Assembly: GCA_002314855.1 (NCBI GenBank)
Contig: DCHQ01000056.1
Location: 1-5,188 of the forward strand
DNA: 5,188 bases
DNA from: Lachnospiraceae bacterium UBA1748
Lineage (GTDB): Bacteria; Bacillota; Clostridia; Lachnospirales; Lachnospiraceae
Reading direction: 5' to 3'
Shown: positions 1-5,188 of the stretch, piece after piece
Position numbering within the stretch: position 1 is the first letter of the stretch
How the letters are laid out: the number at the start of each line of letters is the position of its first letter
The notes under the pieces: generated by a model
Seen by the model: only the letters and a program-made list of their open reading frames with translations
The model's database searches: none
What the model was told of the DNA's origin: nothing
Translations under genes and position numbers: made by a program

Positions 1-935
1 CGAACATAATATTCGTATTTATCTGGAGAATAAAGGCTTATTGACTCTGCCTTTTCCCAGTCCATAATTGTAAGGATACCAAAAATAGTATGCTCATTTA
101 CACCACGGAGTTTGATACTATGAACAGGTGTATCACCTGATAAAATATTGTACACTGGCTCCTCTGTGTTATAGCTGTTTCTATCTTTTTCGAACTTAAG
201 CTCACCCTGCTTAACAAATGCCATATACTCAGATGTAATATCAGCACTAGCCTCACCAAACTGAGCAAGATTAACTTCTGGTGGAATCTGATTGTTATCA
301 ATTGCAGTTTTAAAAGCTTCGAAATACTTGGCCATCTCATACTGTGACTGAGCAGCCTCATACTTATTAAGGCATGAGTCAGTATAGCCAAGGAAAATAC
401 CGCCTAATATAAGAAGTACTGCTGTATAGCATCCAAGGAAGATAAGGAATCTCTTCCTGCTCTTTCTTCTTCTGGCTGCTTCTCTGGCCTTTTTAGACTT
501 CTTTTTCTTCTTTCCAGTCCCAGTTCCATTTCCAGATGACTTCTTCTTACGTCTAGTTTCACCTATATCATATTCTGATACTGTATCCTCAGTACTATCT
601 TCTGTAATATCATACATATCAAATTGAAGATCAGCATCTCTTTCATAGCTCTTATGTGCTCTTGGCCTATCAGAAACACCCATATCAGCTGCTGGTCTTG
701 CTGCCTGTCTGGTTACAGGGCGACTTGTTGCAGACCTAGTAACAGCAGGACGAGGAGCAGTAGGTCTTTGCGCTGCAGATGCAGGTGCACCTGGTCTATG
801 TCCAACTGGTCTCTTAGCTGGTGGTCTAACTCCAGCAACTTTTCTAACCTCGCCACTTGGTTTTCTTGTTACTTTACTATTCTCTCTGTTAATTTCTCTA
901 TTCGCTTCAGGAGTTTTATTCATATTGTCTGCCAT
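1..935 (-). CDS. Single-pass membrane protein with Arg-Pro-rich cytoplasmic tail, partial (C-terminus beyond left edge)
   Basis: A frame open from an ATG at 935-933 to the left edge gives 311 full codons with no stop, so the C-terminus is missing. I do not recognise the family. Layout: a polar start (1-36); eight five-residue units, mostly beginning Arg-Pro (37-76); an acidic stretch (about 98-124); a very basic Lys/Arg stretch (129-162); one hydrophobic helix (about 163-183, FLIFLGCYTAVLLILGGIFLG without its last residue); then a mixed, folded-looking region from 184 onward (CLNKYEAAQSQYEMAKYF, later MDWEKAESISLY). The dense positive charge just before the helix predicts the tail inside and the C-terminal domain outside. 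The start is well supported: GGGAGGT lies 9 nt upstream within the last codons of the glycosidase gene, whose stop is 2 bp away, so the two are probably co-transcribed and translationally coupled. A role in the envelope is an inference from topology and the neighbour. That this is a real gene is near certain; its function is unknown. Confidence 0.88.
   Translation of the reverse strand, partial: MADNMNKTPEANREINRENSKVTRKPSGEVRKVAGVRPPAKRPVGHRPGAPASAAQRPTAPRPAVTRSATSRPVTRQAARPAADMGVSDRPRAHKSYERDADLQFDMYDITEDSTEDTVSEYDIGETRRKKKSSGNGTGTGKKKKKSKKAREAARRRKSRKRFLIFLGCYTAVLLILGGIFLGYTDSCLNKYEAAQSQYEMAKYFEAFKTAIDNNQIPPEVNLAQFGEASADITSEYMAFVKQGELKFEKDRNSYNTEEPVYNILSGDTPVHSIKLRGVNEHTIFGILTIMDWEKAESISLYSPDKYEYYV
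708..827 (-). repeat. Coding repeat: eight Arg-Pro pentads (15-nt period)
   Basis: Residues 37-76 of the partial membrane protein fall into eight consecutive five-residue units: RPPAK, RPVGH, RPGAP, ASAAQ, RPTAP, RPAVT, RSATS, RPVTR. Arginine is first in seven of eight units and Arg-Pro begins six of eight. The remaining positions are mostly Ala, Pro, Thr, Val and Ser. The DNA underneath is only loosely repeated: arginine is written AGA, CGT, AGG and CGC, and proline CCA and CCT. The unit is therefore kept at protein level and is not a fresh tandem duplication. It should be a flexible, positively charged cytoplasmic segment; its partner is unknown. Confidence 0.75.
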
Positions 936-937
936 AC

Positions 938-2014
938 TTAGTTACCTCCCTTCACTACAAATGCAGTAGGAAGTCTCCAAGATGAATTCTGATAATAGAA
1001 TGTTACAGAACACATCTCATATTCACCGTTGTATACCATACTAGATGAACTTCCTCCATCTATATTAGCTGCATTTACTGCGCCATACTGCTGCATAATA
1101 CTGATAAGATCTGATGCTGTGGCACCAAGATGTCCAGCATATCCTCTACCATCAGTAACTAAGAGAAGAACTGCGCCGTCAGCTCTCTGTCCAATTGCAG
1201 TACGTGGATTAGCACCACTACCCTGACCAGCAAGTTCTCTGGCTTCACCATTAATAATAAGAGGAACGAAATGATTATCAGCGTCCGAAGCTTCATCCTG
1301 GAATGCTACTGCATCACGAATGCCTGCCTCAGCCACATAATTGCTAAAGTCATTACTGTTCATACCATTAAGATCCTTGATAATAAGAATATTGTTATTA
1401 TCAAAACCAATCATATATAAACCATTAATGCTGTTAGGACTGTTGTATGTAATTTCACCATTCTGAACTACGACACCAAGAGGACTTCCGCCTGAGTTAC
1501 CTGATGACACATAAAGACCACCATTAACACCTGCTACTGCACCACTCTCAGCTACAAGCTTATCAAGCTCCTTGCCATAGTCAGCCCATGGATATATGGA
1601 ACCAACACTAACCTTGGATGGATCCTTAACTATCATCATCTTGGCAAAGAAAGTACGTCCTGATACTTCTTCGATACGAATGCCATTTTCATCAAATTCC
1701 TCGGCAACATCAAAGCTTTCACCTTCAGTGCCACTCTCATTCATTGTAATAAGTGAAGTATCTACAGTTGCATCCATTGCCTGCATGGCATTGCTACCTA
1801 CTATCTCCTGTATTTCTTCATCTGTACAAACTAGAGAAGCCAAAAACTTAAGCTGTCCTGTCTCCATAATAGTTGTAATAAATAAATTCTTGGCCGATTC
1901 AGAAGGACCGTTCTTGATTTTGACCAGTGATAAGAAAAGTGTTCCAAGTACTACAACTATTGTTACTAGTAGCACTATGAGTACTCTTACCACTATGGTA
2001 CTTACTTTTTTCAT
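938..2014 (-). CDS. Membrane-anchored phosphodiester glycosidase (NAGPA domain) family protein
   Basis: The protein has 358 residues. A short basic start (MKK) and a hydrophobic helix at about residues 7-30 form a signal anchor, so the rest should lie outside the membrane. Residues 31-130 are a less conserved linker with an acidic patch (about 95-117). From about 155 to 355 the pattern is that of the NAGPA domain, named after the animal enzyme that removes N-acetylglucosamine from phosphodiester-linked lysosomal glycans: GVNGGLY (162-168), NPRTAIGQ (269-276), LLLVTDGR (283-290), NIDGGSSSSMVYNGE (317-331) and RLPTAFVV (347-354). Bacterial members are often annotated as exopolysaccharide or phosphodiester glycosidases. 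The true substrate cannot be read from the sequence; a wall glycan or teichoic-type phosphodiester is an inference. The ATG is preceded by AGGGAG about 12 nt upstream. The gene lies 60 bp after deoC and 2 bp before a second membrane protein. The domain call is firm; the exact activity is not. Confidence 0.88.
   Translation of the reverse strand: MKKVSTIVVRVLIVLLVTIVVVLGTLFLSLVKIKNGPSESAKNLFITTIMETGQLKFLASLVCTDEEIQEIVGSNAMQAMDATVDTSLITMNESGTEGESFDVAEEFDENGIRIEEVSGRTFFAKMMIVKDPSKVSVGSIYPWADYGKELDKLVAESGAVAGVNGGLYVSSGNSGGSPLGVVVQNGEITYNSPNSINGLYMIGFDNNNILIIKDLNGMNSNDFSNYVAEAGIRDAVAFQDEASDADNHFVPLIINGEARELAGQGSGANPRTAIGQRADGAVLLLVTDGRGYAGHLGATASDLISIMQQYGAVNAANIDGGSSSSMVYNGEYEMCSVTFYYQNSSWRLPTAFVVKGGN
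944..950 (-). promoter_or_regulatory. Ribosome binding site of the partial membrane protein, inside the upstream gene
   Basis: On the minus strand GGGAGGT ends 8 nt before the ATG at 935-933, with the GGAGG core 9 nt away. It lies within the Lys-Gly-Gly-Asn codons that end the glycosidase gene, whose TAA is at 940-938. This placement supports the ATG at 935 over the in-frame ATG four codons later, and it favours coupling between the two genes. Confidence 0.8.
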
Positions 2015-2055
2015 TGGTTAATTTCTCTCCCTTGGTTTATTATCCGTTCTTGTAT

Positions 2056-2075
2056 AATATCTATCTTTAGATATT
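2056..2075 (-). repeat. AT-rich inverted repeat between deoC and the glycosidase gene
   Basis: On the minus strand AATATCT is followed by a six-base loop (AAAGAT) and AGATATT, a perfect 7-bp dyad that begins in the last base of the deoC stop codon. Only one G-C pair is present and no run of T follows, so it is a poor intrinsic terminator. It might be a weak mRNA hairpin between two parts of one transcript, or a protein-binding dyad. In AT-rich DNA it could also be chance. Confidence 0.35.
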
Positions 2076-2719
2076 TATTTAAGCAAAGCTATTAGTCTGC
2101 TGGTTCCAAGTCTGTCAGCGCCTAGCTCAATGAATTTTTCAGCATCGGCTACGCTGCTAATACCACCTGCTGCCTTGATTTTAAGATCTGCTCCAACATT
2201 CTCTTTCATCAGTTTAATGTCTGCAAATGTTGCACCACCTTCAGAAAATCCTGTTGAAGTCTTGATAAAATCAGCATCTGACTTAGTAACAATTTTGCAC
2301 ATCTCTATCTTCTCATCATCTGTAAGAAGACATGTCTCTATAATTACCTTTAATAATTTACCATCGCAGGCAGCCTTTATCTCGTTGATTTCATTTAAAA
2401 GGCCATCATAATCGGCTTCCTTAAGCATACCAATATTGATTACCATATCTATTTCATCAGCGCCGTTAGCCACAGCATCTTTAGTCTCATATACCTTAGT
2501 AGCTGTAGTCATATTGCCATTAGGAAAACCAATAACTGTACAGATTGGAAGTCTGTCGCCCACATATTCCTTGGCTTTTTTAACAAAGTAAGGTGGTATA
2601 CACGCTGATGCTGTATGAGCTTCCATTGCTTCATCGAGTATTACCTTAATCTGCTGCCATGTTGATCCTTGTTTAAGTAAAGTGTGATCTACGCGACTTA
2701 GTATTTCTTCTTTTGTCAT
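2075..2719 (-). CDS. deoC: Deoxyribose-phosphate aldolase
   Basis: This class I aldolase splits 2-deoxyribose 5-phosphate into acetaldehyde and glyceraldehyde 3-phosphate, the last step of deoxynucleoside breakdown in the cytoplasm. The 214-residue length fits the short bacterial form (the E. coli enzyme is about 259). Family motifs appear in order: VDHTLLK (10-16), CTVIGFPNG (60-68), ADEIDMVINIG (87-97), KVIIETCLL (124-132), DFIKTSTGF (150-158), IKAAGGI (181-187) and GADRLGTSR (200-208). By motif alignment with E. coli DeoC, Lys153 is the Schiff-base lysine, Lys182 the second active-site lysine and Asp91 the acidic proton-relay residue, so the active site looks intact. The ATG has AAGGA 7 nt upstream. 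The gene starts 17 bp after deoB, which makes its substrate, so co-transcription is very likely. No truncation is seen. Confidence 0.97.
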   Translation of the reverse strand: MTKEEILSRVDHTLLKQGSTWQQIKVILDEAMEAHTASACIPPYFVKKAKEYVGDRLPICTVIGFPNGNMTTATKVYETKDAVANGADEIDMVINIGMLKEADYDGLLNEINEIKAACDGKLLKVIIETCLLTDDEKIEMCKIVTKSDADFIKTSTGFSEGGATFADIKLMKENVGADLKIKAAGGISSVADAEKFIELGADRLGTSRLIALLK

Positions 2720-2736
2720 TGTATTATCCTTGTTCC

Positions 2737-3936
2737 TTATATTAATTTATCTAATATAGACTGACCAATTGTACCTGCTGGCATAGCAACATCAAAATTG
2801 TCAGCTATCGTATTACCTATAACAGCGAAGGTATCCATATCATCTATCTTACCGCCCTTCAATCCTGGAGCGTACGCAAGAAATGGAACCTTTTCCCTTG
2901 TATGATCTGTTCCTGTATAGGTTGGATCATTGCCGTGGTCTGCTGTAAGAATAAGCAAATCATCATCACGAAGCTTTCCAAGAAGTATACCGAGTTTCTC
3001 ATCAAAGCTTTCTATTTCAGTGGCATATCCTTCTGGATTACGTCTATGACCCCACTTGGCATCAAAGTCAACCAGATTAGTAAAGCATAGACCAGAAAAA
3101 TCTCTTTCGGCTATTTCAATGGTTTGATCCATACCATGAACTGAGGATGTCGATTTGTTAGACTCCGTAATACCCTGACCAACAAAGATATCATTAATCT
3201 TGCCTACACTAATAACATCGTAGCCTGCATCCTTAAGTGCATTAAGCGCAGTCTGCCCAAATGGTTCGAGAGCATAATCATGACGATTGGCTGTCCTGAC
3301 AAACTCACCACTCTTGCTACCTGTATATGGTCTTGCTATAACTCGTCCAACCTTCCACTCGTCACGCATGGTAAGTTCTCGTGCTATTTCACAATATTTA
3401 TACAGAGTTTCAACACCCATTGTTTCTTCATTACCACATATCTGAAGAACAGAATCGGCAGAAGTATAAACAATCAATTTACCTTCGTTAATTTCCTGCT
3501 CACCCAGTTCATCTAATATAACTGTTCCACTAGCCGATTTATTGCCAATAATTTCTCTACCAGTTAATCTTTCTAGCTCAGCAATAAGTTCCTTGGGAAA
3601 ACCAGTATCAGTAAATGTCTGAAAAGGCTTGGTAATATAAAGCCCCATCATTTCCCAGTGGCCTGTCATGGTATCCTTACCACAGCTCTTTTCAGAAAGC
3701 TTGCAGTATCTCGCCATTGGATCACTTACCTCTGGAACGCCTGGCATTTTATGGAGATTACCGATACCAAACTTTACAAGGTTCGGAATATTAAAGTTCT
3801 TACCATTTTCCTCACGGCACCCAGCAATATGTCCAAATGTATCTACATTAATGTCCCCGAAATCCGCGCTGTCAGGCATCGCACCTACGCCCAAAGAGTC
3901 AAGGACTACCACAAATATTCTTTTATATTTCTTCAT
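2737..3936 (-). CDS. deoB: Phosphopentomutase
   Basis: DeoB interconverts ribose 1-phosphate or deoxyribose 1-phosphate with the 5-phosphates, linking nucleoside phosphorolysis to the pentose phosphate pathway and to DeoC. The 399-residue length is normal for the family. It is an alkaline-phosphatase-superfamily enzyme with two manganese ions. By alignment with the Bacillus cereus enzyme, the metal ligands are Asp13 (VVLDSLGVG), Asp292 and His297 (VDFDAKWGHRRN), Asp333 and His334 (TADHGND) and His345 (GTDHTRE), and the phosphorylated threonine is Thr89 (GKDTMTGHW). The cap domain lies between, roughly residues 100-220. I chose the ATG at 3936 rather than the in-frame TTG at 3942: AGGAGG sits 8 nt before the ATG but only 2 nt before the TTG. 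The first 14 bp overlap the end of udp, which argues for coupled translation. All key residues are present. Confidence 0.98.
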   Translation of the reverse strand: MKKYKRIFVVVLDSLGVGAMPDSADFGDINVDTFGHIAGCREENGKNFNIPNLVKFGIGNLHKMPGVPEVSDPMARYCKLSEKSCGKDTMTGHWEMMGLYITKPFQTFTDTGFPKELIAELERLTGREIIGNKSASGTVILDELGEQEINEGKLIVYTSADSVLQICGNEETMGVETLYKYCEIARELTMRDEWKVGRVIARPYTGSKSGEFVRTANRHDYALEPFGQTALNALKDAGYDVISVGKINDIFVGQGITESNKSTSSVHGMDQTIEIAERDFSGLCFTNLVDFDAKWGHRRNPEGYATEIESFDEKLGILLGKLRDDDLLILTADHGNDPTYTGTDHTREKVPFLAYAPGLKGGKIDDMDTFAVIGNTIADNFDVAMPAGTIGQSILDKLI

Positions 3937-4771
3937 AAGCAATGCCTCCTGGTGTTGTCTTAGTTATCGACTTATCCTGAAGGCCAGCCTTCGCCTTATC
4001 TTCCTTAATTAACTTTCGAATGGCTTCTACACCTATTTTGATGGCGCCCTCTGTGTCATGGCATATGTTGTTTTCCATACCCTTCTTCTGTCTTTCCTGA
4101 TTGCCAATTACAAGAAAAACAGAGCCGCAACGAACTCGTAAATGACTAGATGCAACAAAAAGCGCTGCTGATTCCATCTCGGAAGCCTTAACGCCCAGTC
4201 TTATCCATGCTTCCCATTTATTCTCAAGCTCGTAAGATACAGGCATTCTTTCTGGACAATGCTGTCCATAAAAAGCATCCTTGCACTGAACTATACCAGC
4301 ATGATAATTATAATTAAGATCTTTTGCTGCCGAAACTAGTGCGTTAGTTACATCCAGGTTCGCTACAGCTGGGAACTCTATGGGAGCATACTCTCTACTG
4401 GTTCCTTCATTACGAACTGCACCAGTAGCAATAACCGCATCTCCACCACAAACATCTGTATCAATACCGCCACATGTTCCAACTCTTACAAAAGTATCTG
4501 CACCACAAAGCACTAACTCCTCAAGAGCAATCGATGCCGAAGGTCCACCAATACCTGTACTTGTAACACTTACCTTTTCTCCATCAAGATAACCTGTGTA
4601 GGTAACAAACTCTCTACTATCAGCAATAAGCTTAGCATCATCAAAATATTCCGCTATTTTTTTGCATCTCTTAGGATCGCCTGGAAGAATAACATACTTT
4701 CCAACATCACCTGGTCTTATTTGAAGATGATACTGTAAATCTTTTTCACCTGAATAATTCTGCATTGCCAT
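3923..4771 (-). CDS. udp: Uridine phosphorylase
   Basis: Uridine phosphorylase cleaves uridine (and often deoxyuridine) with phosphate to uracil and (deoxy)ribose 1-phosphate in the cytoplasm. It is an NP-I family nucleoside phosphorylase of 282 residues; E. coli Udp has 253. Motifs: LPGDPKR (29-35) and REF (53-55) for phosphate contact; STGIGGPSASIALEEL (71-86); RVGTCGG (96-102) with the phosphate-binding Arg96 and Thr99; FYGQHCPERMP (167-177), matching the uracil-recognising Phe/Gln/Arg segment that separates Udp from purine enzymes; and SEMESAALF (197-205), where Glu198, Met199 and Glu200 hold the ribose. The first ATG at 4771 is chosen because AGGAGGG lies 7 nt upstream; an in-frame TTG at 4795 lies before that site and is unlikely to be used. 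About 25 C-terminal residues beyond the usual fold end in GGIAYEEI, whose DNA carries the deoB ribosome binding site. Purine nucleoside phosphorylase is the main alternative; the uracil segment argues against it. Confidence 0.93.
   Translation of the reverse strand: MAMQNYSGEKDLQYHLQIRPGDVGKYVILPGDPKRCKKIAEYFDDAKLIADSREFVTYTGYLDGEKVSVTSTGIGGPSASIALEELVLCGADTFVRVGTCGGIDTDVCGGDAVIATGAVRNEGTSREYAPIEFPAVANLDVTNALVSAAKDLNYNYHAGIVQCKDAFYGQHCPERMPVSYELENKWEAWIRLGVKASEMESAALFVASSHLRVRCGSVFLVIGNQERQKKGMENNICHDTEGAIKIGVEAIRKLIKEDKAKAGLQDKSITKTTPGGIAYEEI
3945..3950 (-). promoter_or_regulatory. Ribosome binding site of deoB, inside the udp coding region
   Basis: A full AGGAGG on the minus strand lies 8 nt before the deoB ATG at 3936. 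It is made from the codons for Pro-Gly-Gly near the C-terminus of udp, so one stretch serves as both protein code and translation signal. Its spacing decides the start of deoB, because the upstream TTG is only 2 nt away from it. Confidence 0.85.
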
Positions 4772-4778
4772 AGTGTAA

Positions 4779-4785
4779 CCCTCCT
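4779..4785 (-). promoter_or_regulatory. Ribosome binding site of udp
   Basis: AGGAGGG on the minus strand lies 7 nt before the ATG at 4771-4769. It fixes the udp start at that ATG rather than at the TTG at 4795, which is upstream of the site, or at the second ATG two codons further in, which is too far away. Confidence 0.85.
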
Positions 4786-4803
4786 TTTTTAACAACCCCT
4801 AGT

Positions 4804-4820
4804 GCATAGCTCGCCTATGC
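4804..4820. promoter_or_regulatory. Inverted repeat in the udp leader, possible operator
   Basis: GCATAG, five bases, CTATGC form a perfect 6-bp dyad in the 87-bp gap upstream of udp. If the TATAAT at 4837-4832 is a promoter element, the dyad falls just downstream of the expected transcript start, a common place for a repressor operator or a leader hairpin. No T run follows on either strand, so it is not a normal terminator. No regulator gene lies in the window and I cannot match the dyad to a known binding site. Confidence 0.4.
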
Positions 4821-4826
4821 TACATC

Positions 4827-4839
4827 CTTATATTATAAG
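4827..4839 (-). promoter_or_regulatory. Candidate promoter -10 region of the udp-deoB-deoC operon
   Basis: On the minus strand CTTATAATATAAG contains a perfect TATAAT (4837-4832), 61 bp before the udp ATG. The 13-bp sequence is itself a perfect odd palindrome (CTTATA, A, TATAAG). A start about 7 nt downstream would give a leader of about 54 nt. The weakness is the -35 region: at 16-18 bp spacing the hexamers (GAAATA, AGAAAT, TAGAAA) do not resemble TTGACA, and there is no TG in the extended -10 position. An activator-dependent promoter is possible. The position between a gene end and an operon start is the best support. Confidence 0.45.
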
Positions 4840-4858
4840 ACATTTCACCCTATTATTT

Positions 4859-5188
4859 CTAGTCTTTGCGCTTATTATAAACAACAATATGGTCACCTTT
4901 TTTTATTACAGTATGACCATTAGGTATTATATTTTTATTTTTGCGCTTAATCATAACCAAAAGCTGAAGTCTGGATATATCAAGATCCTTAACTGCCTTA
5001 CCAACCCAGTCATTTTCCTCTTTAATAATCAGCTCATTAAGCTCAAAGTCATCTTCATAATTCTGCTCACTAGCACCAAATACAAGTACGTCATCATCAA
5101 GTAACTTGGTATCGCCGTTAGGAATGATATCGTCACCATCTCTGATAATAACAACAAGAATCATCTGTGGTGGTAATAATATGTCCTT
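4859..5188 (-). CDS. C-terminal RCK_C/TrkA_C region of a cation transporter, probably potassium/proton antiporter (partial)
   Basis: The frame is open from the right edge to a TAG at 4861-4859, giving the last 109 residues. An ATG at 5164 is internal, because the frame continues upstream through codons reading KDILLPPQ. The fragment has two similar halves. The first reads LPPQMILVVIIRDGDDIIPNG, then DTKLLDDDVLVF. The second reads LQLLVMIKRKNKNIIPNG, then HTVIKKGDHIVVY. Both have the strand, basic residue, IIPNG turn and GD-hydrophobic ending of RCK_C (TrkA_C) domains, cytosolic ligand-binding modules that regulate potassium and related transporters. The linker reads ELNELIIKEENDWVGKAVKDLDI. 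Paired RCK_C repeats at the end of a Firmicutes protein suggest a CPA1 (NhaP2/CvrA-like) potassium/proton antiporter. A ClC chloride transporter, a Trk-type subunit or a dicarboxylate carrier with the same tail remain possible. No membrane segment lies in the visible part. It lies upstream of udp on the same strand with no clear terminator between. Confidence 0.7.
   Translation of the reverse strand, partial: KDILLPPQMILVVIIRDGDDIIPNGDTKLLDDDVLVFGASEQNYEDDFELNELIIKEENDWVGKAVKDLDISRLQLLVMIKRKNKNIIPNGHTVIKKGDHIVVYNKRKD

Noticed and set aside
98..391. Minus-strand frame of 97 codons inside the partial membrane protein gene
   Set aside because: It lies in another frame of the same strand as a much longer open frame that has a good ribosome binding site. 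Its translation is Leu/Ser/Ile-rich, with no family features.
624..941. Plus-strand frame rich in Cys, Arg, Ser and Trp
   Set aside because: It is the antisense shadow of the Arg-Pro repeat region. The unusual composition follows from reading Arg/Pro/Ala/Thr codons backwards, and there is no ribosome binding site.
1596..2021. Plus-strand frame of 141 codons antisense to the glycosidase gene
   Set aside because: The opposite strand encodes a recognisable NAGPA-domain protein over the same bases. No plus-strand ribosome binding site or domain is visible.
2053..2058. Plus-strand TATAAT as a promoter
   Set aside because: No plus-strand gene follows and the region downstream on that strand is antisense to deoC. 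It is probably a chance match in AT-rich DNA.
3937..3942. TTG start giving deoB two more residues
   Set aside because: It is only 2 nt from the AGGAGG, too close for initiation. The ATG at 3936 has ideal spacing and begins the normal family N-terminus.
4772..4795. TTG start giving udp eight more residues
   Set aside because: The added codons contain the ribosome binding site itself, and nothing suitable lies before the TTG.
4804..4820. Intrinsic terminator for the transporter gene
   Set aside because: The stem is only 6 bp and no T run follows on the minus strand (ACTAGGGG follows), so it was listed as a possible operator instead.
4802..5104. Plus-strand frame of 100 codons rich in Ile, Phe and Asn
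   Set aside because: It looks like a small membrane protein but is the complement of the RCK_C-type transporter tail and of the udp promoter gap. The hydrophobic look comes from AT-rich codons.

Overview
The window looks like chromosomal DNA from a low-GC Gram-positive anaerobe. The best guess is a clostridial, Lachnospiraceae-like bacterium. This rests on the AT-rich composition, frequent AGA arginine codons, strong AGGAGG-type ribosome binding sites, and the character of the proteins (a Firmicutes-type uridine phosphorylase, a short 214-residue DeoC, and a transporter tail with repeated IIPNG motifs). No sequence search was possible, so the taxon is an inference. All six genes supported here lie on the minus strand, so the biological order runs from the right end of the window to the left.

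Right end (4859-5188): the last 109 residues of a membrane transporter with two RCK_C/TrkA_C-like regulatory repeats, probably a potassium/proton antiporter. It is cut by the window edge. A gap of 87 bp follows (4772-4858). It holds no convincing terminator, but it has a perfect TATAAT and two short inverted repeats, and is the likely control region of the next genes.

Centre (2075-4771): a compact nucleoside-salvage cassette of uridine phosphorylase (udp), phosphopentomutase (deoB) and deoxyribose-phosphate aldolase (deoC). Udp cleaves pyrimidine nucleosides with phosphate to pentose 1-phosphates. DeoB converts these to pentose 5-phosphates. DeoC splits deoxyribose 5-phosphate into acetaldehyde and glyceraldehyde 3-phosphate, which feed central metabolism. 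udp and deoB overlap by 14 bp, and deoB and deoC are 17 bp apart, so co-transcription is likely. For both udp and deoB the correct start is an internal ATG placed behind a strong Shine-Dalgarno, not the upstream in-frame TTG.

Left part (1-2014): two cell-envelope genes whose reading frames are separated by only 2 bp. The first encodes a membrane-anchored protein with a NAGPA-type phosphodiester glycosidase domain. The second runs off the left edge. It encodes an unrecognised single-pass membrane protein with a cytoplasmic tail of Arg-Pro pentads, then an acidic stretch and a very basic stretch. Whether this pair belongs to the nucleoside operon is unclear. The 60-bp gap contains a small AT-rich dyad but no obvious terminator.

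The nucleoside cassette is ordinary biology. The least explained part is the envelope pair, especially the pentad-repeat tail. I see no RNA gene, CRISPR array, insertion sequence, attachment site or origin. No gene-free stretch exceeds 90 bp.
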